Below are positions 28,089 to 36,485 of a stretch of 64,000 nt of DNA, piece by piece. Position numbers and translations under genes: made by a program. The DNA is from Streptomyces sp. WM4235 (lineage in GTDB: Bacteria > Actinomycetota > Actinomycetes > Streptomycetales > Streptomycetaceae): assembly GCF_001279725.1 (NCBI RefSeq), contig NZ_LGDE01000282.1, forward strand, positions 1 to 64,000, written 5' to 3'. The notes under the pieces are model-generated. The model was given only the letters and a program-made list of their open reading frames with translations, searched no databases and had not been told where the DNA came from. The stretch's first letter is position 1. Every line of letters begins with the position of its first letter.

Positions 28089-28727
28089 GTGACAGCCATC
28101 GAGCAGACGGAGGCAGCGCGTCCCCGGGGCACGCGACTGCCGCGCCGAGCCCGGCGCAACCAGCTCCTGGGCGCGGCCCAGGAGGTCTTCGTCGCGCAGG
28201 GTTACCACGCCGCGGCGATGGACGACATCGCGGAGCGCGCCGGGGTCAGCAAGCCGGTGCTCTACCAGCACTTTCCCGGGAAGCTCGACCTCTACCTGGC
28301 GCTGCTGGACCAGCACTGCGAGTCGCTGTTGTCGGCGGTCCGCACGGCGCTCGCCTCGACCACGGACAACAAGCTGCGCGTGGCCGCGACGATGGACGCG
28401 TACTTCGCGTACGTCCAGGACGAGGGCGGCGCCTTCCGTCTGGTCTTCGAGTCGGACCTGACGAACGAGCCCGCCGTGCGCGAGCGCGTCGACCGCGTGT
28501 CGCTCCAGTGCGCGGAGGCCATCTCGGAGGTCATCGCGGAGGACACCGGCCTGTCCAAGGACGAGTCGATGTTGCTGGCCGTGGGCCTGGGCGGCGTCTC
28601 GCAGGTCGTGGCCCGGTACTGGCTGTCGAGCGAGAGCCCGGTCGCCCGGGACACCGCGGTCGGCCTGCTGACCTCGCTCGCCTGGCGCGGCATCGCGGGC
28701 TTCCCGCTGCACGGCACGGAGGGCTGA
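28089..28727 (+). CDS. TetR/AcrR family transcriptional regulator
   Basis: 212 residues. The N-terminal TetR helix-turn-helix runs from QLLGAAQEVFVAQGYHAAAM through DDIAERAGVSKPVLYQHFPGK, and the rest is an all-helical ligand-binding half. GTG 28089 has GGAGG 4 nt upstream. A longer GTG start at 28062 would put a rare TTA leucine codon at position 3 and is less likely. The neighbouring DUF3107 gene downstream on the same strand and this TetR gene are together in mycobacteria too. Targets are unknown. Confidence 0.88.
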   Translation: MTAIEQTEAARPRGTRLPRRARRNQLLGAAQEVFVAQGYHAAAMDDIAERAGVSKPVLYQHFPGKLDLYLALLDQHCESLLSAVRTALASTTDNKLRVAATMDAYFAYVQDEGGAFRLVFESDLTNEPAVRERVDRVSLQCAEAISEVIAEDTGLSKDESMLLAVGLGGVSQVVARYWLSSESPVARDTAVGLLTSLAWRGIAGFPLHGTEG

Positions 28728-28865
28728 CCCGCACCGCCGTGGCGGTGCGCCGCTGTTCGCTGCGAGCGTGTCCGCCACGGGCCGATCGTGTCCCCTCTCC
28801 GGGCTAATGTGGACCGGGTACGGCGCGGCTGATCGCGCGAACCGGATCGTCGGAGGGACAAAGCC

Positions 28866-29093
28866 GTGGAGGTCAAGATCGGCGTGCAGCACGCACCCCG
28901 GGAGATCGTGCTGGAGAGCGACCTGAGCGCGGAGGAGCTGGAGGGCGTCGTGGCCGCCGCTCTGTCCGGCACTGCGCCGCTGCTGAGCCTCACCGACATC
29001 AAGGGCCGCAAGGTCCTGGTGCCGTCCGACCGCCTGGCGTACGTGGACCTGGGTGAGCCGAGTGCGCGCAAGGTTGGCTTCGGAGCGCTCTGA
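28866..29093 (+). CDS. DUF3107 family protein
   Basis: 75 residues. The sequence (MEVKIGVQHAPREIVLES, ending DRLAYVDLGEPSARKVGF) matches the small actinobacterial DUF3107 family, which has no known function. GTG 28866 has GGAGGG 8 nt upstream. The gene ends just before a strong terminator. Confidence 0.88.
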   Translation: MEVKIGVQHAPREIVLESDLSAEELEGVVAAALSGTAPLLSLTDIKGRKVLVPSDRLAYVDLGEPSARKVGFGAL

Positions 29094-29126
29094 GGCACGG
29101 AGAACTGAACCTCCCTCAAAGGAGGA

Positions 29127-29160
29127 AAACGACCCGGCGGTTGATTTCGCCGGGTCGTTT
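29127..29160 (+). terminator. intrinsic terminator after DUF3107 gene
   Basis: A 13-bp perfect stem (AAACGACCCGGCG and complement, arms 29127-29139 and 29148-29160), with T-rich CTCTTTGTT following. Confidence 0.92.
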
Positions 29161-29232
29161 CTCTTTGTTCCGCTTCGGGTAGGAGCGCTGTACTGCAACC
29201 CGAATACGCCCTGACGTACGGAAAGGGACCTC

Positions 29233-29535
29233 ATGCTGCTGATGGAAGCGCTCGGCTCCGCTCTGTTGGGCCTCGCCCTGTCCGGGGCCGCCGTGCGCAG
29301 ATTCGCGAAGCGGCTGCCGTCACCGAGGGTGGTCCTGGTCAGCGGGGTCGTGGGAGCGCTGTTCGGCGCCTACCTCACGCACATGTCGCTCGGACCGGGT
29401 CACAACACCCTGGTGGCGACCCTGATCGGCGGGACCCTGGTGTCGGCGGTCGTGCTCTCGCTCCTGCTGCGCCCCGGCTCGGGCTCCGGTCGGACGCACC
29501 GACGCCCTCCCTTTTCGCTCCCCTCCCGGGGCTGA
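29233..29535 (+). CDS. small membrane protein, function unknown
   Basis: 100 residues with about three hydrophobic segments (near 1-20, 32-50 and 60-78) and a basic, Gly/Ser/Arg-rich C-terminal tail. ATG 29233 follows AAAGGGACCTC. It is a single gene between two terminators. No family recognised. Confidence 0.7.
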   Translation: MLLMEALGSALLGLALSGAAVRRFAKRLPSPRVVLVSGVVGALFGAYLTHMSLGPGHNTLVATLIGGTLVSAVVLSLLLRPGSGSGRTHRRPPFSLPSRG

Positions 29536-29580
29536 AGGGGACGACGGCCGTCCGCCCCCGCCCGTCCCCTGACACGGGTC

Positions 29581-29613
29581 GGCCCCGGCTCGGAGTGTCT
29601 CCGTGCCGGGGCC
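29581..29613. terminator. bidirectional terminator
   Basis: Arms 29581-29595 and 29599-29613 pair with one central T-T mismatch (GGCCCCGGC plus CGGAG on the left). It lies between the convergent membrane-protein and ferritin-like genes. Confidence 0.85.
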
Positions 29614-29650
29614 GCCGCGTGTCCGCGTGGGCTCGATGCCCGCGTGGGGC

Positions 29651-30409
29651 TCAGGCCGCGAGGCCGAGGGCCGCCATCCGCTTGGTGTGCGCCTTGGTGA
29701 TGCGGGTGAACATCTCGCCCACGGCCGCCAGGTCGAATCCGGCCGCCATCCCGTCGACGCCGCCGACCAGCATCGTGGAGAGCGCGTCGCGTTCCGCGAC
29801 CACGCGCTGGGCCTGCGAGAGCGCCTCGCCCATCAGCCGGCGGGCCCACAGGGCGAGCCGTCCGCCGCAGCGGGGGTCGGCCTCGATCGCCGCGCGCACC
29901 TTCTCGACGGCGAAACCGCCGTGGCCCGTGTCGTCGAGCACACCGACGACGAGGGCGCGGGTGTCGGTGTCGAGGTGGGTGGCCACCTCGCGGTAGAAGT
30001 CGCTGGCGATGGAGTCGCCGACGTACGCCTTGACCAGGCCTTCCAGCCAGTCGGAGGGGGCGGTCTGGCGGTGGAAGTCGTCGACGCCCTTCGCGAAGGG
30101 CTCCATCGCCGCGGTGGGGTCGACGTCGATCGCCGCGAGCCGGTCGCGCAGCCGCTCGAAGTGGTGGAACTCGGCGGAGGCCATCTTCGCGAGCTCGGCC
30201 TTGTCGCCGAGGGTGGGCGCGAGCTTCGCGTCCTCGGCGAGGCGCTCGAACGCGGCGAGCTCTCCGTACGCCAGTGCGCCGAGGAGGTCCTCGACGGCGG
30301 CCCGGTACTGCGGCGAGGCGGAGGCCGTCGCCCAGTCCTGGGCGGCGATTCCGAGCGCCTCGACGGGCGTGCTGTCGTCGGCGGGAGATGCGTTTTCTAC
30401 GGTCGACAT
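29651..30409 (-). CDS. ferritin-like fold protein (MiaE-like, tRNA hydroxylase superfamily)
   Basis: 252 residues, almost entirely helical. It carries ferritin-like metal-ligand patterns: E in ALAYGELAAFERL, ExxH in SAEFHHFERL, and D/E in a later DDTGHGGFAVEKV segment. Relatives are annotated ferritin-like or MiaE-like di-iron proteins; whether it hydroxylates tRNA here is unknown. ATG 30409 is chosen because a -10-like TATTGT lies exactly 7 nt upstream, implying a leaderless transcript. It is divergent from the DEAD-box helicase gene, the arrangement also found in mycobacteria. Confidence 0.82.
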   Translation of the reverse strand: MSTVENASPADDSTPVEALGIAAQDWATASASPQYRAAVEDLLGALAYGELAAFERLAEDAKLAPTLGDKAELAKMASAEFHHFERLRDRLAAIDVDPTAAMEPFAKGVDDFHRQTAPSDWLEGLVKAYVGDSIASDFYREVATHLDTDTRALVVGVLDDTGHGGFAVEKVRAAIEADPRCGGRLALWARRLMGEALSQAQRVVAERDALSTMLVGGVDGMAAGFDLAAVGEMFTRITKAHTKRMAALGLAA

Positions 30410-30416
30410 GCTCCGC

Positions 30417-30443
30417 ACAATAGCCCGCCTAAAGCCCGGTCAA
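30417..30443 (-). promoter_or_regulatory. promoter of the ferritin-like gene (leaderless type)
   Basis: Minus strand: TTGACC (30443-30438), a 15-bp spacer, TATTGT (30422-30417), then 7 nt to ATG 30409. Confidence 0.5.
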
Positions 30444-30794
30444 GGCACGACCTATGGCCATCGACACTCCGCTTAAACGCGACTACCAGGTGAATTCACC
30501 CAACACACCTGCGCGAATCCGGGGTACAGTGGTAATGCGCCTGCCGAATCTCGGCGGGCCGTCCGAATGAGGATGCCCGGTCGGTGGCCCGATCGGCTCC
30601 AACCCGACCGCCCTCGATGTGGTGTGTGCGCTCATGCGTACCGCCCTGCACGAGGGGCCCCCTCAGCGGCAGAAGCGCTTGAGCGAAGGCTAGTGGTCCC
30701 GCGCAGCTTTGTACGTACGTCGTAGTACTGCAAGCCCGGCACGGTACGACCCCCATCGCCGCCTCGCGCCGCGTCTCACAGAAGAGGCAGCACC
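30444..30794 (+). promoter_or_regulatory. long upstream/leader region of the DEAD-box helicase gene
   Basis: About 350 bp without a convincing gene. A TACAGT hexamer at 30525-30530 could be a -10 (its -35 is poor). If it is used, the helicase mRNA has a leader of roughly 250 nt with several short GC hairpins. Long leaders are common in cold-regulated RNA helicase genes; that role here is inference. Confidence 0.35.
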
Positions 30795-32777
30795 CTGACT
30801 ACGTTCCGAGACCTCGGGATCTTTCCCGAGACGGCCGAGGCCCTTGAGGCCGTCGGCATCGTGTCCCCCTTCCCGATCCAGGAGATGACCCTTCCCGTCG
30901 CCCTTTCCGGCACGGACGTCATCGGCCAGGCGAAGACCGGTACCGGCAAGACGCTCGGTTTCGGCCTGCCGCTGCTGGAGCGGGTCGTCGTCCCCGCGGA
31001 CGTCGAGGCCGGCCGGGCGACGCCCGCGCAGCTCACCGACGCCCCCCAGGCCCTCGTGGTGGTTCCGACCCGCGAGCTGTGCACCCAGGTCACCAACGAC
31101 CTCCTGACCGCGGGCAAGGTCCGCAACGTGCGCGTCCTCGCCATATACGGCGGCCGCGCGTACGAGCCCCAGGTCGAGGCGCTCAAGAAGGGCGTCGACG
31201 TGATCGTCGGCACCCCGGGCCGCCTGCTGGACCTGGCCGGGCAGAAGAAGCTCGACCTCTCCCACGTCAAGGCCCTCGTTCTCGACGAGGCCGACGAGAT
31301 GCTCGACCTGGGCTTCCTGCCCGACGTCGAGAGGATCATCAACTACCTGCCGCCGAAGCGTCAGACCATGCTGTTCTCGGCGACCATGCCGGGCGCGGTC
31401 ATCGGACTGGCCCGCCGGTACATGACGCAGCCGACGCACATCCGCGCCACCTCCCCCGAGGGCGAGGGCGTGACCGTCGCCAACATCAAGCAGCACGTCT
31501 TCCGTGCGCACAACATGGACAAGCCGGAGCTCGTCTCCCGCATCCTGCAGGCCGAGGGCCGTGGCCTGGCCATGATCTTCTGCCGTACGAAGCGCACGGC
31601 GGCCGACATCGCCGAGCAGCTGGAGAAGCGCGGATTCGCGTCCGGCGCCGTCCACGGCGACCTGGGCCAGGGTGCGCGCGAGCAGGCCCTGCGCGCGTTC
31701 CGCAACGGCAAGGTCGACGTGCTCGTCTGCACCGACGTCGCCGCGCGCGGCATCGACGTCGAGGGCGTGACGCACGTCATCAACTACCAGGCGCCGGAGG
31801 ACGAGAAGACCTTCCTGCACCGTGTGGGCCGCACCGGCCGCGCGGGCAACAAGGGCATCGCCGTCACGCTGGTCGACTGGGACGACATCCCGCGCTGGCA
31901 GCTGATCAACAAGGCGCTGGAGCTGGACTTCCACGACCCGGTCGAGACGTACTCCACGTCTGCGCACCTGTTCGAGGAGATGAACATCCCGGCCGGGACC
32001 AAGGGCACCCTGCCGCGCGCCGAGCGCGTGCGGGCCGGCCTGAAGGCCGAGAACCTCGAGGACCTGGGCGAGACCGGTGGCCGCGGTGGCCGTGGCGGTC
32101 GCGGCGCTGCTGCCGCCGCCGCCCCGGTGGCCGAGGAGCGTCCCGCCCGGACCCGCACCCCGCGTCAGCGTCGTCGGACCCGCGGTGGCAGCGAGCAGGC
32201 CGCCGAGGCCGTGGCCGTGGCCACCGCGGTGGCCGCCGTGACCCCGGTCGCCGAGGCGCCCGAGGCCCCGGCCGTCGACGAGCCGCGCAGGCCGCGTCGT
32301 CGCCGGACCCGCGCGTCGGCCCCGGCCTCCGTGGTCGAGTCCGCCGTGGTGGCCGCCCCGGTCGAGGCGCCGGCCCCGGAGCCCGACTTCCAGATGGCCC
32401 CGCTCGTGGAGCCCCCGGTCAAGGCGCGCCGCACCCGGCCGCGCAAGGTCGCGGCGGCCCCGGTCGTCGCCGAGGCCGTGGCCATCGCCGCCCAGGCCGC
32501 CGCCGTCGAGGCTCCGGTGGTCGTGGCCACCGCGGTCGAGGAGGCCCCGGTCAAGGTGCGCCGGACCCGCACTCGCAAGGTGGCGGAGCCCGCTCCGGTC
32601 GCCGAGGTCGTCGTCGAGGCCGAGGAGGCCCCGGTGAAGCCGAAGCGCACCCGTGCCCGCAAGGCCACCGCGGTCGCCCCGGACGCCTCGGACGCCGTGG
32701 TCGACGCCGAGGAGGCGCCGGTCAAGCCGAAGCGCACGCGTACCCGCAAGGCCGTGGCGCAGACCCCCGAGGCCTGA
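30795..32777 (+). CDS. DEAD-box ATP-dependent RNA helicase (RhlE/CsdA-like) with basic repeat tail
   Basis: 660 residues from a CTG start. The Q motif (FRDLGI...PFPIQ), AKTGTGKT, PTRELC, DEADEMLD, SAT and HRVGRTGR are all present in order. Residues beyond about 425 form a long Ala/Val/Pro/Glu tail with recurrent RRTR-RK blocks that can bind RNA. GAGG lies 7 nt before CTG 30795, which adds the 22 residues needed for the Q motif; starting at GTG 30861 would remove that motif. It likely unwinds structured RNA in cold response or ribosome biogenesis. A 20-bp terminator follows. Confidence 0.9.
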   Translation: MTTFRDLGIFPETAEALEAVGIVSPFPIQEMTLPVALSGTDVIGQAKTGTGKTLGFGLPLLERVVVPADVEAGRATPAQLTDAPQALVVVPTRELCTQVTNDLLTAGKVRNVRVLAIYGGRAYEPQVEALKKGVDVIVGTPGRLLDLAGQKKLDLSHVKALVLDEADEMLDLGFLPDVERIINYLPPKRQTMLFSATMPGAVIGLARRYMTQPTHIRATSPEGEGVTVANIKQHVFRAHNMDKPELVSRILQAEGRGLAMIFCRTKRTAADIAEQLEKRGFASGAVHGDLGQGAREQALRAFRNGKVDVLVCTDVAARGIDVEGVTHVINYQAPEDEKTFLHRVGRTGRAGNKGIAVTLVDWDDIPRWQLINKALELDFHDPVETYSTSAHLFEEMNIPAGTKGTLPRAERVRAGLKAENLEDLGETGGRGGRGGRGAAAAAAPVAEERPARTRTPRQRRRTRGGSEQAAEAVAVATAVAAVTPVAEAPEAPAVDEPRRPRRRRTRASAPASVVESAVVAAPVEAPAPEPDFQMAPLVEPPVKARRTRPRKVAAAPVVAEAVAIAAQAAAVEAPVVVATAVEEAPVKVRRTRTRKVAEPAPVAEVVVEAEEAPVKPKRTRARKATAVAPDASDAVVDAEEAPVKPKRTRTRKAVAQTPEA

Positions 32778-32790
32778 GCCACCCGCCGTA

Positions 32791-32835
32791 CGAGGACGGC
32801 CCCGACCCCCTTCGAGGGGGTCGGGGCCGTCCTCG
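32791..32835. terminator. terminator with 20-bp perfect stem
   Basis: Arms 32791-32810 and 32816-32835, loop TTCGA, immediately after the helicase stop. Confidence 0.95.
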
Positions 32836-32868
32836 TCTCCGGGCGTACGGGCCGGTAGCCTCGGGCCC

Positions 32869-33750
32869 ATGAGCAAGCCACCGCGCCTCACCCTGCCACC
32901 GGCGGCCCGTGCGTACCGCCTGACGACCTCGCGCGGCGCTTTCGCCGTGCACGAGGCGGGGGAGCCGCTGCGCGGCACCGCCCTGCTGGTTCCCGGGTAC
33001 ACGGGGAGCAAGGAGGACTTCATCGGGCTGCTGGAGCCGCTGGCCGATGCCGGCTTCCGGGTGGTGGCGGTCGACGGGCGCGGTCAGCACGAGAGCCCCG
33101 GCCCGCGCGAGGAGTCCGCGTACGCGCTGGAGGAGCTGGCCGGGGACGTGCTGGCCCAGGCGGCGGCCGTGTCCGGCGTCGACGGGGGCCCGATCCACCT
33201 GGTGGGTCACTCGCTGGGCGGCCTGATCGCCCGCGCCGCCGTACTGCGCGACCACACCCCCTTCGCCTCCCTGACCCTGATGAGCAGCGGTCCGGCGGCG
33301 ATCTCGGAGGCACAGCAGGAGCGTACGAAGCTGCTGGTGGCGGCTCTGGAGTCGCTGCGGGGGGTCCCGCCCGTGGAATGCATGTCGGTGGTGTGGGCGG
33401 CGATGCGGGCCCAGGATCCGGTGGACGCGCCGGTCGATGGCCCCGAGCTGACGGAGTTCCTGCGCGGGCGGTGGGTGGCGACCGAGCCGGAGCAGTTGAT
33501 CGCCGCGGGTCGGGTGCTGATGTCGGAGCCGGACCGGGTGGCCGAACTGGCGGTGGTGCCGCTGCGCATGCTCGTGCTGTCGGGAGTGGTGGACGACGCG
33601 TGGCCGGTGCCGCTGATGGACTCCATGGCGGAACGTCTGGGTGCGTCCCGAGTGATCGTGAAGGGCGCGGAGCACTCCCCCAACGCCGAGAACCCGCAGG
33701 TCACGGCCGATGCGCTGGCGGACTTCTGGAGCGCTGCGGCACCCGAATAG
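32869..33750 (+). CDS. alpha/beta-fold hydrolase
   Basis: 293 residues. The sequence shows LLVPGYTGSKEDF (oxyanion region), VGHSLGG (nucleophile elbow), SGVVDDAWP (acid) and GAEHSPNAENP (histidine), a complete triad with no export signal. ATG 32869 has TAGCCT 7 nt upstream and no Shine-Dalgarno, suggesting a leaderless message. It starts only 34 bp after the helicase terminator. Substrate is unknown. Confidence 0.87.
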   Translation: MSKPPRLTLPPAARAYRLTTSRGAFAVHEAGEPLRGTALLVPGYTGSKEDFIGLLEPLADAGFRVVAVDGRGQHESPGPREESAYALEELAGDVLAQAAAVSGVDGGPIHLVGHSLGGLIARAAVLRDHTPFASLTLMSSGPAAISEAQQERTKLLVAALESLRGVPPVECMSVVWAAMRAQDPVDAPVDGPELTEFLRGRWVATEPEQLIAAGRVLMSEPDRVAELAVVPLRMLVLSGVVDDAWPVPLMDSMAERLGASRVIVKGAEHSPNAENPQVTADALADFWSAAAPE

Positions 33751-33845
33751 TTAGCCAGTGAAAAAATTTCCTTAGCGTAGGGAATGTTTGCCGCTTACAC
33801 TTCGTTAACCCTGTGCAAGGAGAACACCGACGAAGGGAGAAGCCC

Positions 33846-33998
33846 GTGCGCTTCGAGATTCTGCGCCTGGACGATGTCGACGGATCCGCCGTGGACAGCA
33901 CCGTCGTGGACGCGGCCTCCGTCAACCGGATCGTGCAGCAGGCCGCGTCTGTCGGCCAGCGCATTCTGATCCGACCGGCCGAGACGGCGTCCTCCTGA
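33846..33998 (+). CDS. 50-aa conserved-looking small protein, function unknown
   Basis: The protein begins VRFEILRLDDVDGSAVDST and ends RILIRPAETASS; it is amphipathic, without hydrophobic helices. GTG 33846 has a good GGGAG about 8 nt upstream. The 95-bp upstream region is unusually AT-rich for this genome and probably carries the promoter. The gene is followed by a strong bidirectional terminator, so it is an independent transcription unit. Confidence 0.75.
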   Translation: MRFEILRLDDVDGSAVDSTVVDAASVNRIVQQAASVGQRILIRPAETASS

Positions 33999-34044
33999 CC
34001 CACCTGACGCGAGCCGCCTGACAGCCGCCGCGTGTATGGACACC

Positions 34045-34075
34045 AATGCCCCGCACCGATCCGGTGCGGGGCATT
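34045..34075. terminator. bidirectional terminator, 14-bp stem
   Basis: Arms 34045-34058 and 34062-34075 (AATGCCCCGCACCG and complement). It lies between the 50-aa gene and convergent marC-like gene; the AA/TT ends suit termination both ways. Confidence 0.92.
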
Positions 34076-34125
34076 CGCATGTGTGTCGCCGGGTCCGCCG
34101 TGGCGTCGAGGGGCCTCGTCCGCGA

Positions 34126-34731
34126 TCAGGAGGTGTGCACGACCTGGAGGACGCCGTTGATGATCTGCTGGACCGCGATGGCGGAGAGCATCATGCCGGC
34201 GAGCCGCGTCACCAGGACGACCCCGCCGTCCTTGATGACCCGGATGATCACCAGCGAGTAGCGCATGGTGATCCACAGCACCACGTGCATGGCGACGATC
34301 GCCGCCCAGACGGAGACCTGACCGCTGAAGCCGTCCGCCTTCTGCACGGCGAGGATGACCGACACGATCGCGCCCGGCCCGGCCAGCAGGGGCATGCCGA
34401 GCGGGACGAGGGCGACGTTCACGTCCTTGGTCTGCTTGGGCTCGTCGGTCTTGCCTGTGAGCAGGTCGAGGGCGATGAGCAGGAGCAGCAGACCGCCGGC
34501 GATCATCAACGCCGGAACGGACACGTGCAGGTAGTCCAGGATCTGCTGGCCGCAGAGACCGAAGACGGCGATGACGCCGAAGGCCACGCAGACGGCCTGC
34601 CAGGCCATGCGGCGCTGCACCTTCGCGGGGCGCCCGGAGGTCAGGGCGAGGAAGATCGGCGTGATCCCCGGGGGGTCCATAATCACAAAAAGGGTGAGAA
34701 AAAGGGATCCGAAGACGGCGAAATCAAACAC
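34126..34731 (-). CDS. MarC family integral membrane protein
   Basis: 201 residues and about six transmembrane helices. Family landmarks are the N-terminal FIMDPPGITPIFLALT-like segment, MIAGGLLLLLIALDLL and PLGMPLLAGPGAI. MarC proteins are widespread and of unproven transport function; antibiotic-resistance links to the E. coli mar locus were not upheld. GTG 34731 is preceded by AAGG. The gene's 5' end and upstream region are A/T-richer than the surroundings. Confidence 0.9.
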   Translation of the reverse strand: MFDFAVFGSLFLTLFVIMDPPGITPIFLALTSGRPAKVQRRMAWQAVCVAFGVIAVFGLCGQQILDYLHVSVPALMIAGGLLLLLIALDLLTGKTDEPKQTKDVNVALVPLGMPLLAGPGAIVSVILAVQKADGFSGQVSVWAAIVAMHVVLWITMRYSLVIIRVIKDGGVVLVTRLAGMMLSAIAVQQIINGVLQVVHTS

Positions 34732-34801
34732 AGTGATGCCTTGCAGGAGAGAGGTGTGAAAGCAAGAGGGGAGTGCGGGGCGGGCGAGGAGCCGGTCCTC
34801 G

Positions 34802-35665
34802 TTACGCGACCCGTCCGCCGGCGCCGGGCACGGGGAACGCCCCGGTGGAGCGGCGCGTGATCTCGCCGTAGATCTCGGGGTCGGTGGTGTACTCGCCGAG
34901 GCGACAGGACTTGCGGGTGCCGTGGTAGTCGCTGGACCCCGTGGTCAGCAGGCCCAGGTCCGCGGCCAGTGCGCGCAGTCGGGCCCGGGTGTCCGCGTCG
35001 TGGTCCATGTGGTCCACCTCGATGCCGTCCAGCCCGGCGGCCGCCAGGGCCGCGATGGCGGCCTCGGGGACGACCCGCCCGCGCTTGACCGCGGCGGGGT
35101 GCGCGAAGACGGTGACCCCGCCGGCGGCCTTGACGAGGCGGACGGCGTCGAAGGGGTCCAGCTCGTGCTTGCCGGCGTAGGCGCGACCGCCGTCGGCGAG
35201 CCAGTCCGCGGTGAACGCGTCGGACACGGTGGGCACGACACCCAGGTCCACCATGGCGGTGGCGATGTGCGGACGCCCCACGGAACCGTCGCCCGCGATG
35301 CGGGAGACCCGCTCCCAGGTGATGTCCACGCCGAGGTCCCGCAGCTTGCCGATCATGGCCTGCGCGCGGGGGGTGCGGTCGTCGCGGACCAGCTCCCGCT
35401 CACGGGCGAACTCGGGCTCCTCGGGATCGAAGAGGTACGCGAGCATGTGCATGCCGACGCCGTCGAGTCGGCAGCTGAGTTCCGCCCCGGTGACGAGGGT
35501 GAGGCCGGCCGGCACGTGGGCGACGGCCTCGGCGTATCCCCCGACGGTGTCGTGGTCGGTCAGCGCGACCACGTCGAGCCCGGCGGCGGCCGCGTTGCGG
35601 ACCAGCTCGGCGGGGGTGTCCGTGCCGTCGGATGCCGTGGAGTGGGCGTGCAGGTCGATGCGCAC
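34802..35665 (-). CDS. PHP-domain phosphoesterase (RNase AM/TrpH-like)
   Basis: 287 residues. The metal-ligand motifs of PHP hydrolases are all present: DLHAHS near the N-terminus, ALTDHD, GAELSC, GRPHIA, FAHPA and GSSDYHG. Relatives remove nucleotides from 3',5'-bisphosphate or 5' RNA ends. GTG 35665 is chosen because GGAG lies 7 nt upstream and the HxH motif begins at residue 5; the frame runs open further upstream without sense. Confidence 0.9.
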   Translation of the reverse strand: MRIDLHAHSTASDGTDTPAELVRNAAAAGLDVVALTDHDTVGGYAEAVAHVPAGLTLVTGAELSCRLDGVGMHMLAYLFDPEEPEFARERELVRDDRTPRAQAMIGKLRDLGVDITWERVSRIAGDGSVGRPHIATAMVDLGVVPTVSDAFTADWLADGGRAYAGKHELDPFDAVRLVKAAGGVTVFAHPAAVKRGRVVPEAAIAALAAAGLDGIEVDHMDHDADTRARLRALAADLGLLTTGSSDYHGTRKSCRLGEYTTDPEIYGEITRRSTGAFPVPGAGGRVA

Positions 35666-35756
35666 AGCCGTGCTCCATGGTTCTCGTACGGACGGGGGGA
35701 CACTCCAGAATACCCAGCCCCGCGAGCCCCACGGCCCCACCGCACGGCGGGGACGG

Positions 35757-36401
35757 TCAGGACGGGCCGAGGATCCGGGGGCTCAGGGCGCCACAGGGAA
35801 GGAGTTCGACCTCGGCGCCCGCGTCGCGCAGATCCGTCAGGACCAGCTCGTCGTACATCAGCAGCCCCGACTGTTCGGGCCAGACGATCGCCCACAGCCA
35901 CAGCCCGCGCGCCTCGCCGGCGAAGACGGCGCGGTCGTCCGGGGTGCCGGTGACGTGCCACAGCGGTGTCGGCCGGCCGGCGGCGACGACCTTGGCGTGC
36001 GGCGCACCGGAGACGTCCATGTGGGGGCCCGGGTCGGGCGCGTCGATCCCCGCGTACCGGGCGCCGAGTCCGACGCCCAGCTCCTCGGCGATCAGCAGCA
36101 GCTCTCCGATGCCGCCCAGGGGCCCGGGGCCCGAGCAGGCCACGGCGGTGGCCCGGCCCCCGCTGCGGTCGTCACCGGCGGCCGCGACCCCGGTGAACAG
36201 CCACCCGACCGGCAGCGGCCACGGCATCCAGACCGGCACCTGCGCCCGGTGGACGACCACGCCCAGGCCCTCGACGCTCGGCGGGATGACGGGCTGCAGG
36301 GGATGGACGGCGCCGTGTACCGCGCACTGCCAGGAGTCGGCGAAAAGGCCGGGTGCGCGGACCCGGCCACCGCACTTCGGGCAACTCGGTTCGCCCCTCA
36401 T
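35757..36401 (-). CDS. DUF6758-type protein with N-terminal zinc ribbon
   Basis: 214 residues. CPKCGG near residues 8-13 plus a Cys and His around 26-29 form a likely zinc ribbon, followed by an alpha/beta body rich in Gly and Trp. It matches a streptomycete hypothetical family I recall as DUF6758. ATG 36401 has AGGAG about 10 nt upstream. Function is unknown; adjacent to a SUFU-domain gene on the same strand (84 bp gap). Confidence 0.75.
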   Translation of the reverse strand: MRGEPSCPKCGGRVRAPGLFADSWQCAVHGAVHPLQPVIPPSVEGLGVVVHRAQVPVWMPWPLPVGWLFTGVAAAGDDRSGGRATAVACSGPGPLGGIGELLLIAEELGVGLGARYAGIDAPDPGPHMDVSGAPHAKVVAAGRPTPLWHVTGTPDDRAVFAGEARGLWLWAIVWPEQSGLLMYDELVLTDLRDAGAEVELLPCGALSPRILGPS

Positions 36402-36485
36402 AGGAAGCACGCTCCTCCCCGCCCGGCGCCCCGTCAAGACGCGATCACCCGTCCGGATCCCATCCGTACCCGCAACCGGCGGCGC

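Noticed and set aside
30690..33023. Long minus-strand open frame (777 codons)
   Set aside because: Antisense to the DEAD-box helicase, whose motifs are complete on the plus strand.
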